A DNA stretch of 64,000 nt from Comamonas endophytica (GCF_023634805.2 NZ_CP106881.1:2214001-2278000); one strand, 5' to 3'; counted from the first letter of the stretch, positions 8,399-16,806 are shown. Notes: generated from the letters alone by a model not told the origin. Made by a program: numbers and translations.

Positions 8399-9517
8399 AT
8401 GACCACCCCCGATTCCGCCGAACTGGCCCGCTGGGCCAATCCCTTTGCGCGCGCCTGCTGGCGCGATGTCGTCACCCGCGCCCAGGCATTGCCGGAACTC
8501 GCACCCCATGTGCTGCTGCACGCCGGCCCGCCATTGGAGGGCCCGGCGCCGGCCCCGGTGCGCCAGGCGGCCGTTCAGGCGCTGTTGTTCGAAGGCCTGG
8601 CGCTTGACGAGGCCGCGGCCCTGAACCTGCTCGACACGGGCGCCGTGCAACTGGCGCCGGCCCAGGACCATGGCGTGGCCACGCCGCTGGCGCAGGTGGT
8701 GTCCGCCTCGATGCCGCTGGCGGTCGTCGGCGACGGCAAGCGCTGCGCCTGGGCGCCGCTGATCGAAGGGCCCGCACCGGCGCTGCGCTTTGGCACCACC
8801 GATGCCGGCGCGTTGCAGCGGCTGCGCGCCATTGCCGCGCTGGGGCAGCGCCTGGCGCCGTTGCTGCGCGATGCCCCGGTGCCGCTGCGTCCCGTGGTGG
8901 AGCAGGCACTGAAGGAAGGCGACGAATGCCATGCACGCACCGGCGCGGCCAACGCGGCGCTGCTGGCGCGCCTGCCTGGAATTTGCGCGCAAGACCGCGA
9001 GGCGCTGGCCGCGAGCCCGGGCTTTGTGCTCACTATCCTGATGGCCGCTGCCGCCTGGCGCATGCGTGCCGAAGACGCGCCCATTGCGGCAGCGGGCGGC
9101 AACGGCCAGGCCTTTGGCCTGCGGCTGCGCGGCGCGCGCGGCTGGCAGGCCGTTGCCGCGCGGCCGCCGCAGGGCACGCGCTTTGCCGGCCATGAACAGA
9201 CGCCGGCGCTGGGCGCCATCGGCGACAGCGCGGTGCTGGATTTCTGCGGGCTGGGTGGCCAGTCGCTGGCGGCGGCGCCGGCGCTGTGCGAGGAATGGCG
9301 CTCGACGCTGCCGCGCGACGTGGCCGCGCGCCGCGCGCAGGTGTGCGATCCGGCCACCGGCCTGGTCGATCCCGCGTGCGTGCGCCGCAGCGGCCTGCCG
9401 CCGCTGGTCAACCTCGCCATCCTCGGCGCCGATGGCACGGCGCAGCTCATGGGCCGCGGCTGGTACGCGCCCGACTCCGCGCTGTTCGAAGCCCCCGCCG
9501 CAGGCGGCGGACAGTGA
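8399..9517 (+). CDS. DUF1116 (AllG/YlbE-like) family protein
   Basis: A 372-residue cytoplasmic protein starting MTTPDSAELARWANPF, with AGGAG overlapping the preceding stop codon as ribosome-binding site. Family hallmarks I recognise are LLHAGPP (residues 41-47), a FEGLA block, LRFGTTDAG, EGDECHARTGAAN, the central AAAGGNGQAFGLRLRG block, IGDSAVLDFCGLGG and PPLVNLAILGADG near the end. DUF1116 proteins include E. coli YlbE/AllG, reported as a subunit of oxamate carbamoyltransferase acting with FdrA/AllF and AllH. No FdrA- or AllH-like gene is visible in this window, and the protein is somewhat shorter than E. coli YlbE as I remember it. A role in transfer or removal of a carbamoyl-type group is therefore plausible but unproven. 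Third gene of the MarR-linked run. Confidence 0.82.
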   Translation: MTTPDSAELARWANPFARACWRDVVTRAQALPELAPHVLLHAGPPLEGPAPAPVRQAAVQALLFEGLALDEAAALNLLDTGAVQLAPAQDHGVATPLAQVVSASMPLAVVGDGKRCAWAPLIEGPAPALRFGTTDAGALQRLRAIAALGQRLAPLLRDAPVPLRPVVEQALKEGDECHARTGAANAALLARLPGICAQDREALAASPGFVLTILMAAAAWRMRAEDAPIAAAGGNGQAFGLRLRGARGWQAVAARPPQGTRFAGHEQTPALGAIGDSAVLDFCGLGGQSLAAAPALCEEWRSTLPRDVAARRAQVCDPATGLVDPACVRRSGLPPLVNLAILGADGTAQLMGRGWYAPDSALFEAPAAGGGQ

Positions 9518-9551
9518 TTTCCGCTCCCCATTTCTCCAACGGAAGTTTTCC

Positions 9552-10583
9552 ATGACCTCGATGCATTCCCTTCGTTCGACCAAGACCGCGCTGCTGGCCG
9601 CGGCCTGCCTGATCGGCAGCGCCCACGCGCAGGAGCCGACAAAGATCCGCTTTGCGCTGGACTGGGTGCTGCAGGGCCCGCAGGCGCCGTTCCTCGTGCC
9701 GCATGCCAGCGGCTGCTACCAGAAGGCCGGGCTGAACGTCACCACGGACCGCGGCTTCGGCTCGGGCGATACGGTCATCAAGGTCGGCAATGGCAACTAC
9801 GAGGTGGGCTTCGCCGACATCAACGCGATGATCGAATACAACGCCAAACAGAAGAACGCCGAGGACCAGCTGATCTCCTTCCTGATGATCTACGACGCGG
9901 CCGCGCTGTCGATCATCACGCGCAAGGACACCGGCATCCGCAAGCCCGCCGACCTGGTGGGCAAGACCATTGCCGCGCCCCCGGGCGATGCCTCGCGCCG
10001 TCTGTTCCCGGCGCTGGCCCAGGCCAACGGCATCGATCCGAACGCGGTGAAGTGGCTCAACGTGGCGCCCGAGATGCGCGAGACCATGCTCGCGCGCAAG
10101 ACCGCCGATGCCATCAGCGGCGCCTCCTTCACCGGCTACATGGGCGCGCAGGCGGTGGGCATTCCCGCCGGCGAGATCGTCGTCATGCACTACCCGCAGC
10201 ATGGCTCCTCGCTGTACGGCAGCGCGCTGGTCGCCAAGCGCAGCTTCGCGCAGAAGAACGGCGCCGCGCTCAAGGCCGTGACCCGCTGCGTGATCGAAGG
10301 CCTGCAGAGCAGCATCAAGGACCCGGCCGGCGCCATTGCCCTGCTGCACCAGCGCGATCCGCTGATCAACCGCCAGGTCGAGCAGCAGCGGCTGCAGCTG
10401 TCGCTCGACTGGTCCATCGTGACACCCTGGGTGCGCGAGCATGGCTTCGGGCAGATCGATCCCGTGCGCCTGGAGAAATCGCTCAAGGAAGTGGCGCTGG
10501 CCTTCGGCATTCCCGCGCCGCAGGCCGCGCAGGTCTACACCGCGGAGTACCTGCCGCCCGCGGCCCAGCGCAAGGTGCCTTGA
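9552..10583 (+). CDS. NMT1/THI5-type ABC transporter substrate-binding protein (orphan)
   Basis: A 343-residue periplasmic type II binding protein, starting MTSMHSLRSTKTALL with GGAAG 11 nt upstream. A signal peptide ending SAHA (cleavage before QEPTKIRFALDW) is followed by KIRFALDWVLQGPQAPFLVPHASG, typical of the nitrate/taurine/HMP-precursor receptor group. It is the last gene of the plus-strand MarR-linked run. No matching TauB/TauC-type ATPase and permease follow; the next gene is unrelated and on the other strand. It must either use a transporter elsewhere or serve as an extra receptor or sensor. The ligand cannot be told from sequence. Confidence 0.87.
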   Translation: MTSMHSLRSTKTALLAAACLIGSAHAQEPTKIRFALDWVLQGPQAPFLVPHASGCYQKAGLNVTTDRGFGSGDTVIKVGNGNYEVGFADINAMIEYNAKQKNAEDQLISFLMIYDAAALSIITRKDTGIRKPADLVGKTIAAPPGDASRRLFPALAQANGIDPNAVKWLNVAPEMRETMLARKTADAISGASFTGYMGAQAVGIPAGEIVVMHYPQHGSSLYGSALVAKRSFAQKNGAALKAVTRCVIEGLQSSIKDPAGAIALLHQRDPLINRQVEQQRLQLSLDWSIVTPWVREHGFGQIDPVRLEKSLKEVALAFGIPAPQAAQVYTAEYLPPAAQRKVP

Positions 10584-10590
10584 GCCGGCC

Positions 10591-11640
10591 TCAGGCCGAC
10601 AGCGGCGCTTCCTGCATGGCCTCGATCTGCTCGTGCAGCATGTCGGTCTGGCCGCGCCAGTAGTCGGGGCTGCCGAACCAGGGGAAGTTGATGGCGAAGA
10701 TCGGATCTTCCCAGCGGCGCGCGAGCCAGGCGCTGTAGTGGATCAGCCGCAGCGTGCGCAGCGGCTCGATCAGCACCAGCTCGCGCCGGTCGAAGGGGCG
10801 GAACTGTTCGTAGCCGTCGAGCAGCGCGCCCAGCTGCTGCGTGCGCTGGCGCCGGTCGCCGGACAGCAGCATCCACAGGTCCTGCACCGCCGGGCCCATG
10901 CGCGCGTCGTCGAGATCGACGAAATGCGGGCCGCCCGTGCCCCTGTCTTCGTCGACAGGGGTCCAGAGGATATTGCCCGGGTGGCAGTCGCCATGCAGGC
11001 GGATGGAGTCGGCATCTTCCAGGCCGAACAGGGCCGGTTCGCCCTTTGAACTGGCGCGGCCGCCGATCAATGCCAGCGCCTGTTCGCAGGCAGTGCGCCA
11101 GGCGCTCTGGGCTTCCAGCGGAATGATCTGCCCTGCCAGCAGCCAGTCGAAGCAGTCGTGGCCGAAGCACTGCAGATCCAGCGGCGGGCGCGTGACGAAG
11201 GGCCGGGCCGCGCCCACGGTGTGGATGCGCGCGAGATAGCGGCCGATCCATTCCAGCACCTCGAAGTCATCGAGCTCGGGCTGGCGCCCGCCACGCCACG
11301 GGCTGACCGAGAAGGTGAAACCCGCGTGCTCGTGCAGGGTCGCGCCCTGCAGCACCAGCGGCGCCACGGCCGGAATCTCGGCGGCCGCCAGCTCGGCGGC
11401 GAAGCCATGCTCCTCCTCGAGCTGCGCGCGGCTCCAGCGGCCCGGGCGGTAGAACTTGGCGACCACGCGTTCGCCGTCTTCGAGATGGGCCTGGTACACG
11501 CGGTTCTCATAGGAGCCCAGCGCCGTCAGGCGCCCGTCCCCGTAAAGGCCGACGCAGGCCAGCGCATCCAGCACCACATCCGGCGTGAGCTGTTCATAGG
11601 GGTGGACGCTGGAAGCGCCAAGGGAAGAGGGCAGGGTCAT
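10591..11640 (-). CDS. srkA: Stress-response serine/threonine kinase SrkA (YihE/RdoA)
   Basis: A 349-residue aminoglycoside-phosphotransferase-fold kinase. Visible features: the nucleotide-binding N-lobe with SYENRVYQ and VVAKFYRPGRW (residues 43-69), the catalytic loop HGDCHPGN (216-223) and the metal-binding VDLDDARMGP (241-250). SrkA is a Ser/Thr kinase known in E. coli to counter stress-induced cell death. It is transcribed toward the end of the receptor gene on the other strand, with only 7 bp between the stops, so it is the terminal gene of its unit. Length is close to the family norm. Confidence 0.93.
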   Translation of the reverse strand: MTLPSSLGASSVHPYEQLTPDVVLDALACVGLYGDGRLTALGSYENRVYQAHLEDGERVVAKFYRPGRWSRAQLEEEHGFAAELAAAEIPAVAPLVLQGATLHEHAGFTFSVSPWRGGRQPELDDFEVLEWIGRYLARIHTVGAARPFVTRPPLDLQCFGHDCFDWLLAGQIIPLEAQSAWRTACEQALALIGGRASSKGEPALFGLEDADSIRLHGDCHPGNILWTPVDEDRGTGGPHFVDLDDARMGPAVQDLWMLLSGDRRQRTQQLGALLDGYEQFRPFDRRELVLIEPLRTLRLIHYSAWLARRWEDPIFAINFPWFGSPDYWRGQTDMLHEQIEAMQEAPLSA

Positions 11641-11699
11641 AGCCCGCTATTGTCCCTCCGATCTTCCGCCCGATTGTCCCCCCGGCGGAGCACCCTCCG

Positions 11700-12434
11700 T
11701 CAGTCGTCGCCTACCTGGCCGCACAGGCTGCGCGCCGCCTGCAGCACGGCGGGCACGAAGCGCGCCTGGTAGCGGTGCACCGGGCAGGTCAGCGTGACGG
11801 CCGCGGCCACGCTGCCGTCGGCGCGCAGCACGGGAGCCGACACGCCCGCCACCTCGGCCAGCCGGTCGCCGACTGCGGTGTAGAAGCCGTCGGCGCGGAT
11901 GCGCGCGTAGAGATTGCGGTCGGGCCCGGGCGCCTTGCCCAGCACCGGATCGAAGGCCGTGAGCACGCGCCCGCCGGTGCCACGGTCCATGGGCAGCAGG
12001 TCGCCGGCGCGGATGTGGTCGCGCACCGGGTGCGGGGAGTCGACGCGGAACAGGCACACGCGTGTGTCGCCGCGGCGCACATGGTAGGCCGCGCTCTCGC
12101 CGGTCTCCACCACCAGCGCGCGCAGCACCGGCAGCACCACCCGGTCCAGTGAGAACGAGGCCTGGTAGACCGCATGCAGGCGCGCGGCCTGCGGGCCGAT
12201 CGCATAGCGCCCGTCGTCGAGGCGCTGCACCCACTGCGCATGCTCGAGCGAGGCCAGCAGGCGCAGCACCGTGCTCTTGTACAGGCGTGTGCGCTCGGCG
12301 AGTTCCGCCAGGCCCAGCGCCGAATCGCCGGGCTGGAACGCGGCAAGCAGGCTCAGCGCACGGTCCACGGCCGCCACGCCGCCCTGGGCGGAGTCGGCGT
12401 CGGCAACGGATTCGGTAGCGGCTTTGCGGGGCAT
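11700..12434 (-). CDS. IclR-family transcriptional regulator
   Basis: A 244-residue regulator. The N-terminal winged helix (VDRALSLLAAFQPGDSALGLAELAERTRLYKSTVLRLLASLEHAQWVQR, about residues 23-71) is followed by the IclR effector domain (DRGTGGRVLTAF around 150-162 and SAPVLRADGSVAAAVTLTCP near the end). It is divergent from the HMG-CoA-lyase/CoA-transferase/Bug-receptor genes, the usual arrangement for an IclR-type controller of an organic-acid pathway. The 99-bp intergenic gap holds two TTC-N(8/9)-GAA pseudo-palindromes 20 bp apart that are candidate operators. Effector likely the pathway substrate or its CoA ester. Confidence 0.92.
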   Translation of the reverse strand: MPRKAATESVADADSAQGGVAAVDRALSLLAAFQPGDSALGLAELAERTRLYKSTVLRLLASLEHAQWVQRLDDGRYAIGPQAARLHAVYQASFSLDRVVLPVLRALVVETGESAAYHVRRGDTRVCLFRVDSPHPVRDHIRAGDLLPMDRGTGGRVLTAFDPVLGKAPGPDRNLYARIRADGFYTAVGDRLAEVAGVSAPVLRADGSVAAAVTLTCPVHRYQARFVPAVLQAARSLCGQVGDD

Positions 12435-12482
12435 GGGGGGATTGTCTCACCGGCTTGACAGCCTGGGCCGGCTCGCGCAAAG

Positions 12483-12519
12483 ATTCTATTTTAGAGAATA
12501 TCGTTCTATCTTGCGAAAC
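12483..12519. promoter_or_regulatory. Putative IclR operator pair between iclR-type gene and HMG-CoA lyase gene
   Basis: Two related half-palindromes: ATTCT and AGAAT pair perfectly around 7 nt (12483-12499), and TTC-N8-GAA (12504-12517) follows. Both begin TTCTAT, and the TTCTAT units are exactly 20 bp, about two helical turns, apart. The region is much more A+T-rich than its surroundings and would also hold the divergent promoters. Assignment to the neighbouring IclR protein is inferred from position. Confidence 0.5.
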
Positions 12520-12533
12520 GGCTGGTGCTTGCC

Positions 12534-13472
12534 ATGACTTCAGACAACTTTCCTTCCTCCGATGTGCTGATCAGCGAGGTCGGCCCGCGCGACGGCCTGC
12601 AGTCGGTCAAAGCCACCATGCCCACCGCCGACAAATGCCGCTGGATCGACGCGCTGGTGGCGGCCGGCGTGCGCGAGATCGAAGTCGCCTCCTTCGTTCC
12701 CCCGTCCCTGCTGCCGCAGATGGCCGATGCCGCCGAAGTGGTGCGCCATGCGCTGCGCCACTCCGGCATCACCGTCATGGCGCTGGTGCCCAACCGGCGC
12801 GGCGCCGAGAACGCGCTTCAGGCCGGCGTGCACAAGCTGACCATGCCGGTCTCGGCCAGCACCGCGCATTCGCTGGCCAACGTGCGCAAGACGCCGCAGG
12901 AAATGGTCGAGGAGGTGCGCGCCATCGCCCGGCTGCGCGACGAACTGGCGCCGGGCGTCAAGCTCGAGGCCGGCATCTCCACCGCCTTCGGCTGCACGCT
13001 GCAGGGCGAGGTGGCGGAGGACGACGTGATCCGCCTGGCCGCCCTGTGCATCGAAGCCGGCGCCGACGAGTCGGGCCTGTCCGATACCGTGGGCTATGCC
13101 AACCCGGCGCAGGTGCGCCGCCTGTTCCGGCGCCTGCGCGCGGAGATCGGCGCGCATGCGGGCGCAGCCCACATGCACAACACGCGCGGCCTGGGCCTGG
13201 CCAACTGCCTGGCCGCCTGGGACGAAGGCGTGCGCACCTTCGACAGCTCGCTCGGCGGCCTGGGCGGCTGCCCCTATGCGCCCGGCGCCTCGGGCAACGT
13301 CGTGACCGAGGACCTGGTGTTCATGTTCGAGGCGATGGGCGTGCGCACCGGCCTCGATCTCGAGCGCCTGTTTGCCGCGCGCGCGCCGCTCGTGGCCGGC
13401 CTGCCTGGCGAGCCGGTGTATGGCATGACGCCCGAAGCCGGACTGCCCAAGGGCTTCGCCCAGACGCGCTGA
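12534..13472 (+). CDS. Hydroxymethylglutaryl-CoA lyase-family enzyme
   Basis: A 312-residue HMGL-like TIM-barrel lyase (MTSDNFPSSDVLISEVGPRDGLQ). Catalytic features are intact: EVGPRDGLQ (15-23), HMHN with H213 and H215, and the signature GLGGCPYAPGASGN with catalytic C246. HMG-CoA lyase splits (S)-3-hydroxy-3-methylglutaryl-CoA to acetoacetate and acetyl-CoA; relatives act on citramalyl-CoA-type substrates. The ATG at 12534 is preferred over a GTG nine bases upstream, although neither has a strong ribosome-binding site. It heads a three-gene module with a CaiB-type CoA transferase and a Bug receptor, under the divergent IclR regulator. I infer the last step of degradation of an imported branched hydroxy-acid. 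Confidence 0.9.
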   Translation: MTSDNFPSSDVLISEVGPRDGLQSVKATMPTADKCRWIDALVAAGVREIEVASFVPPSLLPQMADAAEVVRHALRHSGITVMALVPNRRGAENALQAGVHKLTMPVSASTAHSLANVRKTPQEMVEEVRAIARLRDELAPGVKLEAGISTAFGCTLQGEVAEDDVIRLAALCIEAGADESGLSDTVGYANPAQVRRLFRRLRAEIGAHAGAAHMHNTRGLGLANCLAAWDEGVRTFDSSLGGLGGCPYAPGASGNVVTEDLVFMFEAMGVRTGLDLERLFAARAPLVAGLPGEPVYGMTPEAGLPKGFAQTR

Positions 13473-13523
13473 ACTGCTGCTGCGCGCCCGCGCGGCGCGC
13501 CTCTCCACCGATACGGAATCCCC

Positions 13524-14702
13524 ATGGACACATCCCACACCCCGCCGGCCTTGCCCTATGCCGGCATCCGGGTCATCGAATTCACCCACATGGTCATGGG
13601 TCCCACCTGCGGCATGCTGCTGGCCGACCTGGGTGCCGAGGTCATCAAGATCGAGCCGCCGGGCGGCGACACCACGCGCAACCTGCGCGGCTCGGGCGCG
13701 GGCTTCTTTCCGATGTTCAACCGCAACAAGAAAAGCGTGGTGCTGGACCTCAAGACCCCCGAGGGCCAGGAAGCCGCGCGCCGCCTGATCGACACCGCCG
13801 ACATCGTCAGCGAGAACTTCAAGTCCGGCGTCATGGACAAGCTGGGCCTGGGCTACGCGGCGCTGCAGCAGCGCAACCCGCGGCTGATCTACGTGAGCCA
13901 CAAGGGCTTCCTGCCCGGCCCCTACGAGCACCGCACGGCGCTCGACGAGGTGGTGCAGATGATGGGCGGGCTGGCCTACATGACCGGCCGCCCCGGCGAT
14001 CCGCTGCGCGCCGGCACCAGCGTCAACGACATCATGGGCGGCATGTTCGGCGCCATCGGCGCGATGGCTGCGCTGGCGGAACGCGAAAAGACCGGCAAGG
14101 GCAAGCAGGTGCAGTCGGCGCTGTTCGAGAACAACGTCTTCCTGGTCGGCCAGCACATGCTGCAGGCGGCGATCACCGGACGCAGCGTCGCGCCCATGCC
14201 GGCGCGCGTCTCTGCCTGGGCGATCTACGACGTGTTCACGGTGCAGGGTGGCGAGCAGATCTTCCTGGCTGTGGTCAGCGACAAGCAGTGGGACATCTTC
14301 TGCCGCGCGCTGGGCCTGCAGCGGCTGCAGGACGATCCGCGCCTGGCGACCAACAACGGCCGCGTCGAGGCGCGCGACTGGCTCATGCCCGAGCTGCGCG
14401 CGCTGCTGGCCGAACACTCGGCCGCCGAACTGGCCGCGATCTTCGAGGCCGAAGGCCTGCCCTTTGCACCGATCACCAAACCAGAACAGCTGCTGGAAGA
14501 CCCGCATCTGCTGGCCACCGGCGGCCTGGCACCGATTGCGCTGGCCGACGGCCGCGAGACCCTGGTGCCGCTGCTGCCCTTCACGCTCGATGGCGAGCGC
14601 CCGGGCGTGCGCCTGCAGCCGCCCCAGCCGGGCGAGCACACCGCCGAACTGCTGCGCGCAGCCGGCTACAGCGACGCGGAAATCGCCGCGCTGCAACCTT
14701 GA
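13524..14702 (+). CDS. CaiB/BaiF (class III) CoA transferase
   Basis: A 392-residue class III CoA transferase that moves CoA between carboxylic acids. The N-terminus has YAGIRVIEFTHMVMGPTCGMLLADLGAEVIKIE, typical for the family; D169 in TSVNDIMGG aligns with the catalytic aspartate of formyl-CoA transferase. In this operon it would charge the imported acid with CoA, supplying the lyase encoded 51 bp upstream. Length is normal. The donor and acceptor acids cannot be told from sequence. Confidence 0.93.
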   Translation: MDTSHTPPALPYAGIRVIEFTHMVMGPTCGMLLADLGAEVIKIEPPGGDTTRNLRGSGAGFFPMFNRNKKSVVLDLKTPEGQEAARRLIDTADIVSENFKSGVMDKLGLGYAALQQRNPRLIYVSHKGFLPGPYEHRTALDEVVQMMGGLAYMTGRPGDPLRAGTSVNDIMGGMFGAIGAMAALAEREKTGKGKQVQSALFENNVFLVGQHMLQAAITGRSVAPMPARVSAWAIYDVFTVQGGEQIFLAVVSDKQWDIFCRALGLQRLQDDPRLATNNGRVEARDWLMPELRALLAEHSAAELAAIFEAEGLPFAPITKPEQLLEDPHLLATGGLAPIALADGRETLVPLLPFTLDGERPGVRLQPPQPGEHTAELLRAAGYSDAEIAALQP

Positions 14703-14727
14703 ACACAGACCCCTCCAGGAGACAAAA

Positions 14728-15717
14728 ATGATGAATCGCCGCCAACTCGTTGCCGCTGCATTGCTGGGCTGCACCCAGCTGGGCGCCACGCTGCCCGCCT
14801 GGGCACAGGCCCCCGCCTATCCCGACGGCCGCCCTATCAAGCTGGTCGTGCCCTACACCCCCGGCGGCGGCACCGATACCGTGGCCCGCTTCATTGCCGC
14901 GCGCATCTCGGCCGAAACCCGCTGGAGCATGATCGTGGAAAACCGCCCGGGCGCGGCCGGCAATATCGGCATGGACATCGTTGCCAAGTCCAAGCCCGAT
15001 GGCCTGATGGTCGGCCTGGGCCAGACCGCGAACCTGGCGATCAATCCGGCGCTGATGCCGCGCATGCCCTTCGATGCCGAAAAGGACCTGGTGCCGGTGG
15101 CGCTGGTGGCTTCGCAGCCGGTGGTGCTGGTGGTGCGCGCCGATTCGCCCTGGAAGACCCTGGGCGATGCGATCAAGGCGGCAAAGGCCAAGCCCGGCGA
15201 CTTCAAGCAGGCGCTGGCCGGCAACGGCACCGTGGGCCACCTGGCCGGCGAGATGCTCGCGCACCGCGCGCAGTTCCAGGTGCTGAACGTGCCCTACAAG
15301 GGCGCGGGCCCGGCCGTGAACGATCTGCTGGGCGGCAGCACGGACTTCATGTTCGCCACGCCGCAATCGGTGCTGGAGATGATCAAGGGCAAGCGCCTGC
15401 GCGCGCTGGCCGTGACTTCGGCGCAGCGCCTTGCGGTGCTGCAGGACGTGCCCACGGTGGCCGAGTCCGGCTACGCCGGCTTCGAGGCGGTGGACTGGAA
15501 GGTGATCGTCGCTCCGGCCGCCACGCCCGCCGCCGTCGTGCAGGCGCTCAATGCGGCCAACGAGAAGGTGCTGTCCAAGCCCGAGACCATCGCCCTGCTG
15601 GCCACCGAAGGCAGCACGGCCATGGGCGGCTCGCCGGCCAAGGCGCAGCAGTACATCGCTGCCGAGCAACGCAAGTGGGCGCGCCTGATCAAGGACGCCA
15701 ACATCACGCTGGAATGA
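14728..15717 (+). CDS. Bug-family (TctC-type) periplasmic substrate-binding protein
   Basis: A 329-residue tripartite-tricarboxylate-transporter receptor. MMNRRQLVAAALLGC is preceded by CCAGGAG. The signal peptide ends near PAWAQAPAYPDGRPIKLVVPYTPGGGTDTVAR; the PGGGTD and NRPGAAGNIG motifs are hallmarks of Bug proteins. It binds the pathway substrate, probably a di- or tricarboxylate, and would deliver it to TctA/TctB-type membrane proteins that are not in this window. It is the last gene of the IclR-linked module. Bug receptors are strongly expanded in Comamonadaceae and Bordetella. Confidence 0.94.
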   Translation: MMNRRQLVAAALLGCTQLGATLPAWAQAPAYPDGRPIKLVVPYTPGGGTDTVARFIAARISAETRWSMIVENRPGAAGNIGMDIVAKSKPDGLMVGLGQTANLAINPALMPRMPFDAEKDLVPVALVASQPVVLVVRADSPWKTLGDAIKAAKAKPGDFKQALAGNGTVGHLAGEMLAHRAQFQVLNVPYKGAGPAVNDLLGGSTDFMFATPQSVLEMIKGKRLRALAVTSAQRLAVLQDVPTVAESGYAGFEAVDWKVIVAPAATPAAVVQALNAANEKVLSKPETIALLATEGSTAMGGSPAKAQQYIAAEQRKWARLIKDANITLE

Positions 15718-15723
15718 GCGAAC

Positions 15724-15746
15724 GGGCGGCCGCTGGCGGGCCGCCC
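15724..15746. terminator. Hairpin between convergent genes (possible bidirectional terminator)
   Basis: GGGCGGCC and GGCCGCCC form a perfect 8-bp stem around a 7-nt loop in the 36-bp gap between the Bug receptor gene and the convergent dehydrogenase gene. No T-run follows on either strand, so it is not a classical intrinsic terminator. Confidence 0.4.
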
Positions 15747-15753
15747 CGCAGCT

Positions 15754-16602
15754 TCAGTACTGGTAGACGCCGCGGCCGGTCTTGCGGCCCAGGCGGCCGG
15801 CGGCCACCATTTCCTTGAGCAGCTGGCTCGGGCGGTACTTGCTGTCGCCGAACTGCTCGAGATACACCTCCATCACCGCCAGGCACACGTCCAGGCCGAT
15901 CATGTCGGCCAGCGCCAGCGGGCCGATGGGCTGGTTGCAGCCGAGCTTCATGCCGTCATCGATGTCTTCCGCCGTCGCCAGGCCTTCGGAGAGCACGAAG
16001 AAGGCCTCGTTGATCATCGGCACCAGGATGCGGTTGACGACGAAGCCGGGCGCGTTCTTGACGGTGATCGGGCTCTTGCCCAGCGCCACCGCCAGGGCCT
16101 TGACGGTGTCGTGCGTCTCGTCGCTGGTCTGCAGGCCGCGGATGATCTCCACCAGCGCCATCATCGGCACCGGGTTGAAGAAGTGCATGCCGATGAAACG
16201 GTCGGGACGGCCGGTGATGGCCGCCAGCTGCGTGATCGAGATCGACGAGGTGTTCGAGGCCAGGATCGCCTCGGGCGCGAGCAGCGCGTCGATCTGCTGC
16301 AGGATCTTGATCTTCAGCGCGTGGTTCTCGGTCGCGGCCTCGATCACCAGCTGCGCGGCCTTCAGGTCTTCGTATTGCGTCGAGGTCTTGATGCGCGCGA
16401 GCGCCGCCGCCTTGTCGGCCTCGCTGATCTTTTCCTTCTTGATCAGGCGGTCGAGGCTGCCCGACACCGTGGCCAGGCCCTTCTGCACCGCCGCGTCCGA
16501 GATATCCACCAGCACCACATCGATGCCCGCCACCGCGCAGGCCTGCGCGATGCCGTTGCCCATGGTGCCCGCGCCGATGATCCCGACAGTTTGAATCGCC
16601 AT
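15754..16602 (-). CDS. 3-hydroxybutyryl-CoA dehydrogenase
   Basis: A 282-residue NAD(P)-dependent 3-hydroxyacyl-CoA dehydrogenase, starting MAIQTVGIIGAGTMGNGIA with GGAG 8 nt upstream. The Rossmann motif GAGTMG (10-15) is followed by the ENHALKIKIL block and the catalytic region ASNTSSISIT ... GMHFFNPVPMM with the catalytic His and Asn/Glu dyad, then the C-terminal dimerisation domain. It interconverts 3-hydroxybutyryl-CoA and acetoacetyl-CoA, acting in butanoate or PHB metabolism. It is convergent with the HMG-CoA-lyase module; the acetoacetate made there could feed into this step, but no operon link exists. Size fits Hbd/PaaH-type single-domain enzymes. Confidence 0.93.
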   Translation of the reverse strand: MAIQTVGIIGAGTMGNGIAQACAVAGIDVVLVDISDAAVQKGLATVSGSLDRLIKKEKISEADKAAALARIKTSTQYEDLKAAQLVIEAATENHALKIKILQQIDALLAPEAILASNTSSISITQLAAITGRPDRFIGMHFFNPVPMMALVEIIRGLQTSDETHDTVKALAVALGKSPITVKNAPGFVVNRILVPMINEAFFVLSEGLATAEDIDDGMKLGCNQPIGPLALADMIGLDVCLAVMEVYLEQFGDSKYRPSQLLKEMVAAGRLGRKTGRGVYQY

Positions 16603-16806
16603 TTGAAAAGTCTCCACAAATTGAATTGAACCGGCGTGATGGTAGCGGCAATCGAAGTCACGGCCCAGATGCGCGCGGCCGGCGATTGCCCCGGAGGCTG
16701 CCCAGGTAAACCCCTGGCGGCCGCGCAAATGCCCGAGAATCACGCCAGCCACGGGCTCCCGCTAGGAGGGCCCCGCATTTTCTTCGCCTCTATCGGATCG
16801 ATTGCC

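Noticed and set aside
12540-14789. A 749-codon antisense frame opposite the lyase and CoA transferase genes
   Set aside because: The plus-strand genes have intact catalytic motifs over the same span; the antisense product has none.
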